Positions 30,303-38,043 of a DNA stretch of 64,000 nucleotides are shown here, piece by piece. A program made the translations under genes and the position numbers. Source of the stretch: Azoarcus sp. Aa7 (lineage in GTDB: Bacteria > Pseudomonadota > Gammaproteobacteria > Burkholderiales > Rhodocyclaceae); NCBI RefSeq assembly GCF_014822185.1, contig NZ_QVLR01000078.1, positions 52,386 to 116,385 of the forward strand. Direction: 5' to 3'. Under the pieces are notes generated by a model. The model was not told where the DNA came from. It saw only the letters and a program-made list of their open reading frames with translations, and made no database searches. Position 1 is the first letter of the stretch, and each line of letters starts with the position of its first letter.

Positions 30303-31670
30303 GGGGCGAAACTCCTTCTCGGTGGCATTGGATGGGCGGTGGCGGAGCTGACGGTTCAGGCACGCCTTGATGGAAGCGGCGCGCAGATAGGTGACACGTT
30401 GTTCCGCGCGGCAGCGCTGCACGGCTGCGTTGAGCCAGGTCGCGGGGAAGGGCGAGCCGTCGAGAATGCTGCGCATCACCTCGCCCCCCAGCTTCGGCGG
30501 GATGTTGTCGGCCTTGCCCTGCACGGCAATCGCGGTAAGCAGGCGGAACAGGCTCGGGTATTCCGGTTCGCCGGGGCCGTGGGCGATGTCGATCTCGCTG
30601 AACCAGGCGCTGATCCGGTGCGCGATGTCCCGCAGACGGCCGGTGTGCCAGAAACGCACGGCGATGCGCGCCGCGTTGGGCGCGAGACTCAGGACGTGGA
30701 ACGCGTTGTCGCCGCGGGCGCCGGCGAAGCGCCCGCTGTGCACAGCGTCGAGCAAGGCGCGGATCTCTTCGGTGCGCGCGTCGGGGTCGTCGCCGTCACC
30801 AAAGAAGTCGGCGAACACGTCTTCGACCGGATCGGCCTTCTGCGCCCAGAACACCGTCGAGGCATCACCGACCTGCAGGCGCTGGCGCGAGCCGCGCGCG
30901 AGCAGGTGGTTGAGGGCTGTGGTGTAGGCGAAGGCGGCCGGGCGGCCGACCGGCGCATTGTTTCCTTGGGTCTTGCCGAAGGAGTTGAACGCATCGAGGT
31001 TGAAGGAAACGATGTTGGCCCCCGAGGTCTGTGCGCCCCATACGCCCTTGATCGCGCTGTGTAGGCGTTCGGGTGTGGCCGGTTCGCCGGTTACGAGGCA
31101 GATGGCGGTTTCGGCCGGCTCGGCGGCAGGGTCGTCGGCGATGCCGGTGCTGGCGACTGCTGGACGCTGACAGACGAGATCGGTGTCTCCCGTCAGACGG
31201 AAGCTGACCAGCGGGTTGATTTCGCGCAGTTCGGGCGTGCAGGACAAGCCGGCGATCTGCGTGAGCGGCTCGGAATCGAGGAAGGCGAGTACCGCGCGAA
31301 CGCCCGTGTCCTCTCGCGCTTCTACGGGCAGGGCGTCGATGCGGGCGCGGAAGGCGGCGTGCTGCTGTGCGACGCGTTCGGGCTTGCCCTTGGTGTCCAG
31401 CCCCAGCGCGTATTCTGCAGTGTCCCACAGCAGGTTCGCGGCGACACCGGAGGTCTTCTTCACGCCCTGCGGGACGAGGTATTTCGCACCGGTCTTCTTC
31501 TTGCCCTCGCCGCTGCGGGTGTCCTTGATCGCCGTGAGTCGGCCATCGGCATCGAGTTCGACGACGAAGGCGATCTCCTTGTCCTCGAAACCGAAGGCGG
31601 GCAGGCGGTGCGCGGGATCGGGGTCGGCCATCTTGCGCCGGTAGTAGTCGTTGAGCGCCTGGAGGATCAT
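29922..31670 (-). CDS. cas8c: Cas8c large subunit (Csd1, type I-C)
   Basis: 582 residues. The start ATG at 31670 overlaps the cas5 stop as ATGA. Opens [18 protein letters not shown]; later [20 protein letters not shown] and [15 protein letters not shown], all typical of Csd1/Cas8c. It recognises the PAM (TTC in characterised type I-C systems) and starts the R-loop. The C-terminal part is also translated separately (see cas11c). Confidence 0.97.
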   Translation of the reverse strand: MILQALNDYYRRKMADPDPAHRLPAFGFEDKEIAFVVELDADGRLTAIKDTRSGEGKKKTGAKYLVPQGVKKTSGVAANLLWDTAEYALGLDTKGKPERVAQQHAAFRARIDALPVEAREDTGVRAVLAFLDSEPLTQIAGLSCTPELREINPLVSFRLTGDTDLVCQRPAVASTGIADDPAAEPAETAICLVTGEPATPERLHSAIKGVWGAQTSGANIVSFNLDAFNSFGKTQGNNAPVGRPAAFAYTTALNHLLARGSRQRLQVGDASTVFWAQKADPVEDVFADFFGDGDDPDARTEEIRALLDAVHSGRFAGARGDNAFHVLSLAPNAARIAVRFWHTGRLRDIAHRISAWFSEIDIAHGPGEPEYPSLFRLLTAIAVQGKADNIPPKLGGEVMRSILDGSPFPATWLNAAVQRCRAEQRVTYLRAASIKACLNRQLRHRPSNATEKEFRPMLDPSNPNTAYRLGRLFAVLEKIQEEASPGINATIRDRYYGAASSTPVAVFTTLLRLKNAHLKKLVTGRVVWFEKLLGDVLGAVSDFPKHLPLPDQGRFALGYYHQRQAFFTRNADDQPQSTPEGN

Positions 31671-32332
31671 CCCCGGACCTCCACCTGTTCGAGGTCCAGC
31701 ACGCCGCGTGTGACCCGGGCGCGGAAGAACTTGGGGCGGGGATCGTCCGTGCGCGCGAAGTCGAGGTCGTAGAGCATCCAGCCGAGATCGCCGTCCACGC
31801 TGGCCTCGGGGGGCGGTTCGGCGGCGGGGTCGGTGACCAGGCGGAAGCGGGCGGCGAATTCCCGACAGCCGAGATAGGGCTGATTCACGCACTGCCCCTT
31901 TTCGGCGCGGCGGGCAAACATTTCGGCGTACTTGGTCAGCGTGTCATTGGGTGCGCGTGAGGGCAGAAATTCGAGATCGGCATGGAGGCGGTAGGCGACG
32001 TCGCGCAGGAACAGGCCGGCGCGCTGCTGGCGGTCGTCTTCGACGTACAGGCCGAGCTGCCCGCGGCCTTCGTTCATCGCCGCGATGACGTTCCGGGTGG
32101 AGACCACGGAAGCGACTTCGTTGCGCCGCACGCTGATCCAGCGCACCGGCCGCAACACCTCGATGCGCCGCATGTGCCAGCGGACCGCGGGTTTCCACAG
32201 GATGCTCTCGAACACGGCGCGTGCCGCCGACGGCGTGATGAGATCGTAGGACACGCGCTCGACCTTCATCTCGGGGCGCGTGTAGCAGGCGAAGTCGCCT
32301 GAGACTTCGAGGCAGAAACGTCTGGCTGTCAT
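31667..32332 (-). CDS. cas5c: Cas5c (Cas5d), pre-crRNA endoribonuclease
   Basis: 221 residues; ATG with GGAGGACA just upstream. CLEVSGDFACYTRPEMKVER and VSYDLITPSAARAVFESILW are the type I-C Cas5 signatures. This subtype lacks Cas6; Cas5 cuts the repeat hairpin and caps the crRNA 5' handle. It follows the 44-residue microprotein by 9 nt and overlaps cas8c by 4 nt. Confidence 0.98.
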   Translation of the reverse strand: MTARRFCLEVSGDFACYTRPEMKVERVSYDLITPSAARAVFESILWKPAVRWHMRRIEVLRPVRWISVRRNEVASVVSTRNVIAAMNEGRGQLGLYVEDDRQQRAGLFLRDVAYRLHADLEFLPSRAPNDTLTKYAEMFARRAEKGQCVNQPYLGCREFAARFRLVTDPAAEPPPEASVDGDLGWMLYDLDFARTDDPRPKFFRARVTRGVLDLEQVEVRG

Positions 32333-32341
32333 TGTCCTCCC

Positions 32342-32476
32342 CTATTTTTTCAGCACATAACTCAGCACGACGATGAGTGAGAGCAGGTAGAGCGCGTAAA
32401 AGCGAGCAGGTTGTAACTGGATGGCCAGCAGGCGTAGTTCGCGCAGGATTCCTTTCCAATCGATGTTCCAGCCCAT
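32342..32476 (-). CDS. 44-residue single-TM microprotein heading the Cascade operon
   Basis: ATG at 32476 with GGAAG 8 nt upstream. An N-terminal amphipathic part (MGWNIDWKGILRELRLLAI) is followed by one membrane helix, ARFYALYLLSLIVVLSYVL, ending Lys-Lys. Size and layout resemble small hydrophobic type I toxins, but no family is recognised. The stop codon lies 9 nt before the cas5 ATG, with the cas5 RBS in the gap, so the two must be co-transcribed. A TTG at 32536 would add 20 residues but has no RBS. The promoter region upstream is the predicted target of the crRNA-like RNA. Confidence 0.65.
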   Translation of the reverse strand: MGWNIDWKGILRELRLLAIQLQPARFYALYLLSLIVVLSYVLKK

Positions 32477-32520
32477 AGCCGTTGCTTCCGAAAACCAGAT
32501 GGGCGGAACTGTATCATTAG

Positions 32521-32549
32521 ATTCTAAGAGGAACAAACTAGACTATAAG
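32521..32549. promoter_or_regulatory. Cascade-operon promoter region and predicted target of the crRNA-like guide
   Basis: TTC at 32522-32524 (type I-C PAM) is followed by 22 nt (32525-32546) that match the first 22 nt of the pseudo-spacer at 32608 at 18 positions; mismatches at 6, 11, 16 and 18. The site overlaps candidate divergent promoters: minus strand CTTATA - 17 nt - TAGAAT (-10 at 32526-32521, start about 38 nt before the microprotein ATG) and plus strand TTCTAA - 16 nt - TATAAG (-10 at 32544-32549, towards the guide RNA). The -35 boxes are weak. Strongly AT-rich compared with its surroundings. Confidence 0.72.
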
Positions 32550-32569
32550 AAATACAAACAAAACTCTGC

Positions 32570-32663
32570 CATACTCCCCTCTCGTCCGACAAGACGTGGA
32601 TTGAAACTAAGACGAACCAACTCGTCTATGCAGCAAGAAAAGGCGGGGTCTTAGGACCCCGCC
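32570..32663 (+). ncRNA. crRNA-like guide RNA (CreR/CreA type), antisense to the cas genes
   Basis: Pseudo-repeat 32570-32607: keeps the CCCCTC arm start and, exactly, the 12-nt 3' end GTGGATTGAAAC of the array repeat, the part that becomes the crRNA 5' handle. Pseudo-spacer 32608-32641 is 34 nt, the same length as array spacers. It is followed by a 9-bp GC hairpin (32642-32663) in the place of a second repeat. The seed matches a PAM-flanked site in the adjacent promoter (32522-32546) with partial complementarity, as known CreA/CreR guides do to allow binding without cleavage. Transcription on the plus strand is inferred from orientation. Confidence 0.75.
32636..32663 (-). terminator. Rho-independent terminator after cas3
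   Basis: Perfect 9-bp stem GGCGGGGTC / GACCCCGCC (32642-32650 with 32655-32663) with loop TTAG; on the minus strand it is followed by TTTTCTT. It starts 11 nt after the cas3 stop, so cas3 appears transcriptionally separated from the microprotein-cas5-cas8c-cas7 unit. On the plus strand the same hairpin closes the crRNA-like RNA. Confidence 0.85.
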
Positions 32664-32673
32664 TCCCCGTGCG

Positions 32674-35001
32674 TCAAACAATCAATTGCGCGGGATCGCC
32701 GGGCGCTCCTTCGACATTCGTGCCCAATACATCGTCGTAGAAAGTATCCGCAACCTGCACATACAGGCCGGGGAATCCGCCTAGCTCCCGGATATCACCC
32801 TGAGTCAACAAGCGGGCGACGTCGTGCCGATAGATCGATACGCCGTAGCGCTGCAGCTTACGCATCAGCCAGCGCTCGGGGCCGTCGCGTTCGAGCATTG
32901 CAGTCCATTGGTCGACGACATGGCTGTCGCCCGCCGGGTAACGCACGATCACGGTGGCGGCTTCCTCGTCGTCGATGAGGCGGAAGGCGTCGGCGGCGTC
33001 GCGGAAGCGGACGTCGGCGTCGCGACCGACGCGCAGCATCTCGCAGATCCCGCGGGCGTCCAGATCCGCGTCGCCATAGAGCTGCCGGAAGTACGCCGGG
33101 AAGAGGCCGAGCTCCAGCGGGTCGCTTTCGATCCGGTGCCAGACTTTCCGGCAGGTGTCGCGTGCCTGGCGCAACAGACCGGGCGGCGGTTCGCTGGGCG
33201 GGACGAACACATGCACCTCGCCGAGTCCGTCGAGTTCGCCTTCGCGGTTGCAACGCCCGCCGGCCTGTGCGATCGAATCGAGCCCGGCCAGCGCACGGAA
33301 GACCACCGGAAAGCTCATATCGACCCCGGCTTCCACGAGCTGCGTGCTGACAACGCACACCGGCGTGGCCGGCGCGCCAAGCGCGAGGGCTTCGCTGCGG
33401 GCGGCCAGCGCGGCCTTGATGTGGGCGATCGTGTCGCTGCGATGTTGCGGACACATCAGCGCGGAGAGATGCCAAAGGCCGGTCGTGCCGTGCGTCTTGA
33501 GCAAACGATGCAGCTCGCGGGCGTCGCCGCGGCGGTTCACGATGGCGAGCACGGCGTCATGTCGCGCGATGTCCTGCGCGATCTCCGGCCACTCGCGCCG
33601 GGCATCGAGACTGGCGGGAACATGAACCCGTATGCGCTTGAGGGCGGCGTAGAGCGCGGGGACGTCGTCGATGATCTCGGCGACTTCACCGGCGGAGAAT
33701 CCGCGCAGGCCGCGTCGCGGATCGAAGCTTGTTGCCGAACTCAGTGCGGGCTGGGTGGCGGTGCAGAGCACCAGCGTGACGCCGTAGTCGCTTACGAGCA
33801 GGCGCAGGACGTCGAGGATGGGCTGCAGGAACCCGACGGGCAGCAACTGTGCTTCGTCGAGCACGATGACGCTGCCGACGAGGCTGTGCAGTTTGCGGCA
33901 GCGCGACGTGCGGCGGGCGAACAGGCTTTCGAAGAGCTGCACATTGGTCGTGACGATGAGCGGCGCATCCCAGTTCTCGCAGGCGAGCCGTGAGCGTGCG
34001 GTTTCCAGTGTGGCGTCCGCGTCCGCATTGCTGTGATGTTCGACGACGTTTTCGTCGCCGAAGATTGTGCGAAAGATATCGGCCGTCTGCTCGATGATGC
34101 TCGTGTAGGGAATCGCGTAGATCACGCGTCGCTTGCCATGCGCGACGGCATGGTGCAGCGCGAAGGCGAGGCTGGACAGGGTCTTGCCGCCGCCGGTGGG
34201 GACGGTGAGCGTGAATACGCCGGGGGAGAGGGCCGCCTTTGCGCGGCATTGTGCGAGGACGTCGGCGCGCAGCGTATTCACCGGTGTGTTGCGGGCGTTG
34301 GCTGCGAGCGTCGTCATGTGTGCATCGAAACGCGCCAGCAAAGTCCTTAAAACCTCTTCTGGCTCGGTCGGCTGCACCCGTGTCGCTGCCTTGTCCGGGG
34401 CCATGAAGGTCTCGGTGTCGAGGAAATCCGCATCGACGAGGCAGGAGAACAGCATGCGGACCCACAACGCGAAGCTGCCGGCCCCATTGCGCGTGTCGAC
34501 CGGCATCCCGCGCGGGTCGGGTAGCACGCCGCGCGGTTCGAGGATCGCCGCCGGTGGCACCGCGCCCAGACAGTCTTCGAGTTCGCGGCGCGCATCGTTG
34601 CCACCCAGGCGCACCTTGAGGCCGTCATGCCAGTTGTCGAGGCCGGCATGGTGTCCGGCGATGAGGTACGCGAGCACGCGGGAGACGATGCGTCCGGGTT
34701 GTCCCTGGCGTGCGACCAGATGGCTCTCCGCCCATAGCGCGCCGGCGGCCGAATGGGTCTTGTTCGAACTGCTCACCCGGCCTTCGATGTGGGCGTCGGC
34801 GCACGCCCGGATATATTCCTGGAAACCCGGCCGATATTTGCCAAGGTCATGCCACAGGCCGGCAATACATGCCCAGTCGGTGGCACCGAAAGCTCCTGCG
34901 AACGAGGCTGCGATTTCGGAGACGCGGTTCAGATGCTCGCCAAGCTCATGCTCCCGCCGGCTCCCGTCCGGGTTTGACGCCGTATGTGCCAGGTGGATCA
35001 A
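32674..35001 (-). CDS. cas3: Cas3 helicase-nuclease (HD-DExH)
   Basis: 775 residues, TTG start at 35001 with GGAG 8 nt upstream. HD nuclease first: HLNRVSEIAA and LWHDLGKYRPGFQ (HD motif), SAAGALWAESHL; then helicase motifs TVPTGGGKTLSS (Walker A), VLDEAQLLP (DEAx box), LVLCTATQPAL, and VVSTQLVEAGVDMSFPV with QAGGRCNREG (motifs V and VI). Recruited by Cascade to degrade the target strand. First cas gene, 74 nt downstream of the WYL regulator. Confidence 0.98.
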   Translation of the reverse strand: MIHLAHTASNPDGSRREHELGEHLNRVSEIAASFAGAFGATDWACIAGLWHDLGKYRPGFQEYIRACADAHIEGRVSSSNKTHSAAGALWAESHLVARQGQPGRIVSRVLAYLIAGHHAGLDNWHDGLKVRLGGNDARRELEDCLGAVPPAAILEPRGVLPDPRGMPVDTRNGAGSFALWVRMLFSCLVDADFLDTETFMAPDKAATRVQPTEPEEVLRTLLARFDAHMTTLAANARNTPVNTLRADVLAQCRAKAALSPGVFTLTVPTGGGKTLSSLAFALHHAVAHGKRRVIYAIPYTSIIEQTADIFRTIFGDENVVEHHSNADADATLETARSRLACENWDAPLIVTTNVQLFESLFARRTSRCRKLHSLVGSVIVLDEAQLLPVGFLQPILDVLRLLVSDYGVTLVLCTATQPALSSATSFDPRRGLRGFSAGEVAEIIDDVPALYAALKRIRVHVPASLDARREWPEIAQDIARHDAVLAIVNRRGDARELHRLLKTHGTTGLWHLSALMCPQHRSDTIAHIKAALAARSEALALGAPATPVCVVSTQLVEAGVDMSFPVVFRALAGLDSIAQAGGRCNREGELDGLGEVHVFVPPSEPPPGLLRQARDTCRKVWHRIESDPLELGLFPAYFRQLYGDADLDARGICEMLRVGRDADVRFRDAADAFRLIDDEEAATVIVRYPAGDSHVVDQWTAMLERDGPERWLMRKLQRYGVSIYRHDVARLLTQGDIRELGGFPGLYVQVADTFYDDVLGTNVEGAPGDPAQLIV

Positions 35002-35075
35002 CTGGATATCTCCGGTGCGTTCAGAGGATCGAGGTGTCCATTCTCGCCGGGAGGGGGCTCATGGGATGAGCCCCC

Positions 35076-36059
35076 TCAAGCGCGGTCCGAATATTTGTTA
35101 GCCAGTTCCAGGGCCTCCTCCGCCACCACCCGCCGCAACCCCTCCGGCCCCAGCACCTCGCAATGCGTCCCGTGCTTCAGCACATCCATCATCAGTTCCC
35201 GGTGATCCGCATACGGCACTTCCAGCACGTAGCTGCCGTCGGCCTCGAATTCCCCTTTCTGCTGCGGATGCCAGTGCTCCGTCGCGACCCAGCGGGCGCG
35301 TTCCGGGCTGAAGCGCAGTCGTGCCCATTGCAGCGTGCTGCCGGCGAAGATGCCGTAGCCGGGGCCGAGGACGGTGTCCAGGGTCTGGTTGGAGACGTCC
35401 TTGGCGGCGGTTTCGAGCAGTTCGACCTGGCGGATGCTGTCGATGGCGAAGTTGCGCAGCGCGCCGCGCAGGTGGCTCCAGGCGTCGAGGTACCAGTTCT
35501 CCCGATAGTGAACGAGGCGTTGCGGCGAGACTTCGCGGGTGGTTTCCTCACCGCGCCCGCGGGAGTAGTAACGGATCGCGAGGCGCTTGCGGCGCAGCAG
35601 CGCGGAGCCGATGTTCTCGAAGTGGGCGAGCTTCATGCTGCGCTTGCCGATACCGACGATCAGCACGCGGCGGCGGACTTCGTCGGCGGTGTTTTCGGCG
35701 CTGCCGAGCAGCTTGTTGAGGCGCGCGACGAGCGGCTGCACGTGCGGGGCGAGGATGCCGCCGGGATCGAGGTTGGCGAGCAGGTGCTGCATCGTCAGCA
35801 GCGCGTGGATCTCCTTGTCGGAGAACCACAGGCCGGGCAGTTCGTATTGCGCGCCGCGGGTCTGTCCGGGATCGAGGTGGTAGCCGCCGAGTTCGCGGTC
35901 CCACGCGATGGGGATGTTCATGGCGTCGCGCAGGAAGGCGATGTCGCGCTTGAGGGTGGCGGGCGAGACCTCGAGCGTTTCCAGCAGCATTTGGCGGCTC
36001 ACCGACCGCCGTTCGTCGAGGAGTTTGCGGATGCGGATGATGCGGTCGGTCTGGCTCAC
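35076..36059 (-). CDS. WYL-domain transcriptional regulator next to cas3
   Basis: 327 residues. N-terminal winged HTH (RIRKLLDERRSVSRQMLLET, then ATLKRDIAFLRD), central WYL domain (LAIRYYSRGRGEETTREVSP, QRLVHYRENWYLDAW) and C-terminal WCX region (FSPERARWVATEHWHP). This YafY-like family often regulates CRISPR and other defence loci by sensing nucleic acid or nucleotide ligands. The position immediately upstream of cas3, same strand, supports a role for the cas genes. Confidence 0.92.
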   Translation of the reverse strand: MSQTDRIIRIRKLLDERRSVSRQMLLETLEVSPATLKRDIAFLRDAMNIPIAWDRELGGYHLDPGQTRGAQYELPGLWFSDKEIHALLTMQHLLANLDPGGILAPHVQPLVARLNKLLGSAENTADEVRRRVLIVGIGKRSMKLAHFENIGSALLRRKRLAIRYYSRGRGEETTREVSPQRLVHYRENWYLDAWSHLRGALRNFAIDSIRQVELLETAAKDVSNQTLDTVLGPGYGIFAGSTLQWARLRFSPERARWVATEHWHPQQKGEFEADGSYVLEVPYADHRELMMDVLKHGTHCEVLGPEGLRRVVAEEALELANKYSDRA

Positions 36060-36156
36060 GGCGGCCTCGCGGTGGGTGTGACGCGATCATAACGGCCGCG
36101 TCCCTGCGAGGCGGTGAATAATGTCTATGTCTTCGTTGCGCGCATCTCGTCGCGGG

Positions 36157-36579
36157 TCAGCTACCTGACGAAGATGCCTTGCTTGCGGCGCCGTCATCTC
36201 CGATGCATCGTGTGGCCCATGCGATCAATTTCTCGACTATTTCCGCCGCTTGCTCGCGGGTGATGAGGTGCAGCGGATCGTCGTCGTAGCGGAATTCCAC
36301 GGCGTAGGGAGTCAGGCGGCGCAGGTCGGTGACTCCGACCGGTGGCGAGAGGCCGGCGTCGGCGAGCATGCCGCCGAGTTCTTCCAGATCGTGCGTGCGC
36401 CGGTATTCGATGCCGCGAAGGCAGAGAACGGCCTTGAGTGCCTTTTCCGCTGACTGCTGAGCGTGGAAGCAGGCGATTGCGTCGTCGATTTCGGCTGCAG
36501 CCGCCAGGAGCGCGAACGCTGCCTGATCGCGCCGCGCGAGACGCAGCAAGCGAACGGCTTCTTCAAGCTGCGGCGTCAT
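36157..36579 (-). CDS. HEPN-domain protein of a HEPN/MNT pair
   Basis: 140 residues, ATG at 36579 overlapping the end of the MNT gene by 17 nt. FHAQQSAEKALKAVLCLRG followed by RTHDLEELGGML is the HEPN signature of the pfam05168 kind. The RxxxxHxY RNase motif of HepT toxins is not clearly present, so RNase activity is uncertain. Gene order is MNT first, HEPN second. Confidence 0.85.
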   Translation of the reverse strand: MTPQLEEAVRLLRLARRDQAAFALLAAAAEIDDAIACFHAQQSAEKALKAVLCLRGIEYRRTHDLEELGGMLADAGLSPPVGVTDLRRLTPYAVEFRYDDDPLHLITREQAAEIVEKLIAWATRCIGDDGAASKASSSGS

Positions 36580-36886
36580 GGAGGACTTTCCCCTCCTTGC
36601 TGGCCCAGTAGGGCACTGTGCCGGGTACCTGGCTGCGGCGCTCGAATTCCCGCTCGGAGTAAACGAGGAGATCGACACCAATGCCGATCCGGCCGATGGC
36701 TTCCTTGAGGCGAAGATACTCGGCGGCACGGTCTTCGAGGTCGCGCTCGATCACGATGAGATCGAGATCCGAGCCTTCGTCCGCGTCGCCGCGCGCATAG
36801 GAGCCGAACAGGATGACCTTGGCCGGGCGGGAAGTCTGGCGTATGAGTCGTTGCAGCGCTTCGTCGAGTTGGCGGGAGGTGAGCAT
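36563..36886 (-). CDS. MNT-type minimal nucleotidyltransferase
   Basis: 107 residues. Contains the full GSx10DxD motif as GSYARGDADEGSDLDL, with a second Asp in GIGVDLLVY. MntA-type enzymes neutralise HEPN toxins by adding AMPs, in toxin-antitoxin pairs; this pair belongs to that group or to a related HEPN/MNT class. Sits at the right end of the CRISPR island. Confidence 0.88.
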   Translation of the reverse strand: MLTSRQLDEALQRLIRQTSRPAKVILFGSYARGDADEGSDLDLIVIERDLEDRAAEYLRLKEAIGRIGIGVDLLVYSEREFERRSQVPGTVPYWASKEGKVLHDAAA

Positions 36887-36976
36887 ACTGTGCTCCGGGA
36901 ATGGGGGTAGTCCGTATCGGTGAGTGTATCCGGCGAGACGTGTCGTGTCGCGCTCCCGATTCTGTCGCAGCCGCGT

Positions 36977-37831
36977 TCAGCGGTGGTGCAGCGGGTCAGC
37001 GGACATTTGTCCCAGTCTTGCCGAAATCGCCTGCGCGCACGCGCGCAGCTTCGTCGCCACCGGCCCGTCCCACGCGGGATCGAAGTTCGCGGCCGGACCC
37101 ATCGCGGTGATCGCCAGCGCGAGGTGGCCGGTATGGTCGAACACCGGTGCGGTGAAGGCGTTGATGCCGGGAATCGGCTTGCCGACGGCGCGGGCGAGGC
37201 GCTCGTCGCGGATCTCGGCGAGTTCGGTTTCGAGCCGCTCGCGCGTGAGGGCGTCGCTGCTGGCCGCCAGGTGGGCGAATTCTTCTTTGATGAGGGCGGC
37301 CGTCATGCGCGCCGGCATGAATGCGGCGAAAGTGCGGCCGGTGGCGGAGGTGAGCAGGTCCATGACCGTGCCGACACGCATGTTGACATGCACCTGCCGG
37401 CTGCATTCCTCGATGCTGACGATGGTCGGGCCGTGGTTGCCCCACACGGCGATCGCGACGTTCTGCTGGATCTCGTCGGAGAGCCGGGCCGCCTCGGGCG
37501 TCGCGACGCGCAGCGGATTCACGCCGTGCAGCGCCGACAGGCCCATCTGCAGCGCGAAGGCGCCCAGCCCGTAGCGGCCGGTGAGCGGGTCCTGTTCGAT
37601 CAGGCCGAGCTTGCCGAAGCTCACGAGGTAGGGGTGGGCCTTGGCCGGCGGCATGCCGGCCTCGCGCGCGAGGTCCTTGAGAATCATCGGCGCATCGTGG
37701 CGCACCAGCGCCTGCAGCAGCGCGCCGCCGACCTCGATCGACTGGATGCCGCGCCGGTCGCCGCCTTGTTTGCCGCCGCGCTCGTCCGGGCGCTCCGCGC
37801 GCGTTTCGTTGTCCAAGTTCTTGTCTCCCAT
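36977..37831 (-). CDS. IclR-family transcriptional regulator
   Basis: 284 residues. N-terminal HTH (QALVRHDAPMILKDLAREAG, PPAKAHPYLVSFGKLGLIEQ) and C-terminal effector domain (TSATGRTFAAFMP; GINAFTAPVFDHTGHLALAI). Diverges from a flavin monooxygenase gene whose promoter holds a perfect inverted repeat, the likely operator. IclR proteins in such places usually respond to an aromatic compound; the ligand here is unknown. Confidence 0.92.
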   Translation of the reverse strand: MGDKNLDNETRAERPDERGGKQGGDRRGIQSIEVGGALLQALVRHDAPMILKDLAREAGMPPAKAHPYLVSFGKLGLIEQDPLTGRYGLGAFALQMGLSALHGVNPLRVATPEAARLSDEIQQNVAIAVWGNHGPTIVSIEECSRQVHVNMRVGTVMDLLTSATGRTFAAFMPARMTAALIKEEFAHLAASSDALTRERLETELAEIRDERLARAVGKPIPGINAFTAPVFDHTGHLALAITAMGPAANFDPAWDGPVATKLRACAQAISARLGQMSADPLHHR

Positions 37832-37897
37832 GGAGGGCGAATCTTAGCAGTTGCGCGGATCGCCTTCTTTGATTGATATTCAACCATAGCAAACGAA

Positions 37898-37926
37898 TTG
37901 ACGATTAACAAATCGTTGGCTAGGAT
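37898..37926 (+). promoter_or_regulatory. Sigma-70 promoter with operator for the flavin monooxygenase
   Basis: TTGACG (37898-37903), 17-nt spacer, TAGGAT (37921-37926). A perfect 6-bp inverted repeat, ACGATT-AACA-AATCGT (37901-37916), overlaps the -35 and spacer, an ideal place for repression by the divergent IclR-type regulator. About 118 nt upstream of the start codon. Confidence 0.75.
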
Positions 37927-38043
37927 GAAATTCATTCCCCACCGCTCCGGCGGGGAGCCCGTGTCCGGGCATACGACAGGAGGCCGGCGACCCACCCGCA
38001 GAAGGCGGCGCCGTCAGCGATCGGAACTCAGGAGGAGACACCC

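Noticed and set aside
32610..32627. Small inverted repeat AGACGA...TCGTCT inside the pseudo-spacer, as an alternative operator
   Set aside because: It could be a protein-binding site, but it does not explain the exact crRNA handle before it or the PAM-flanked match; kept as a minor alternative.
32421..32654. 77-residue plus-strand frame over the promoter and guide region
   Set aside because: No RBS and no conserved feature; it runs through the repeat relic and the pseudo-spacer.
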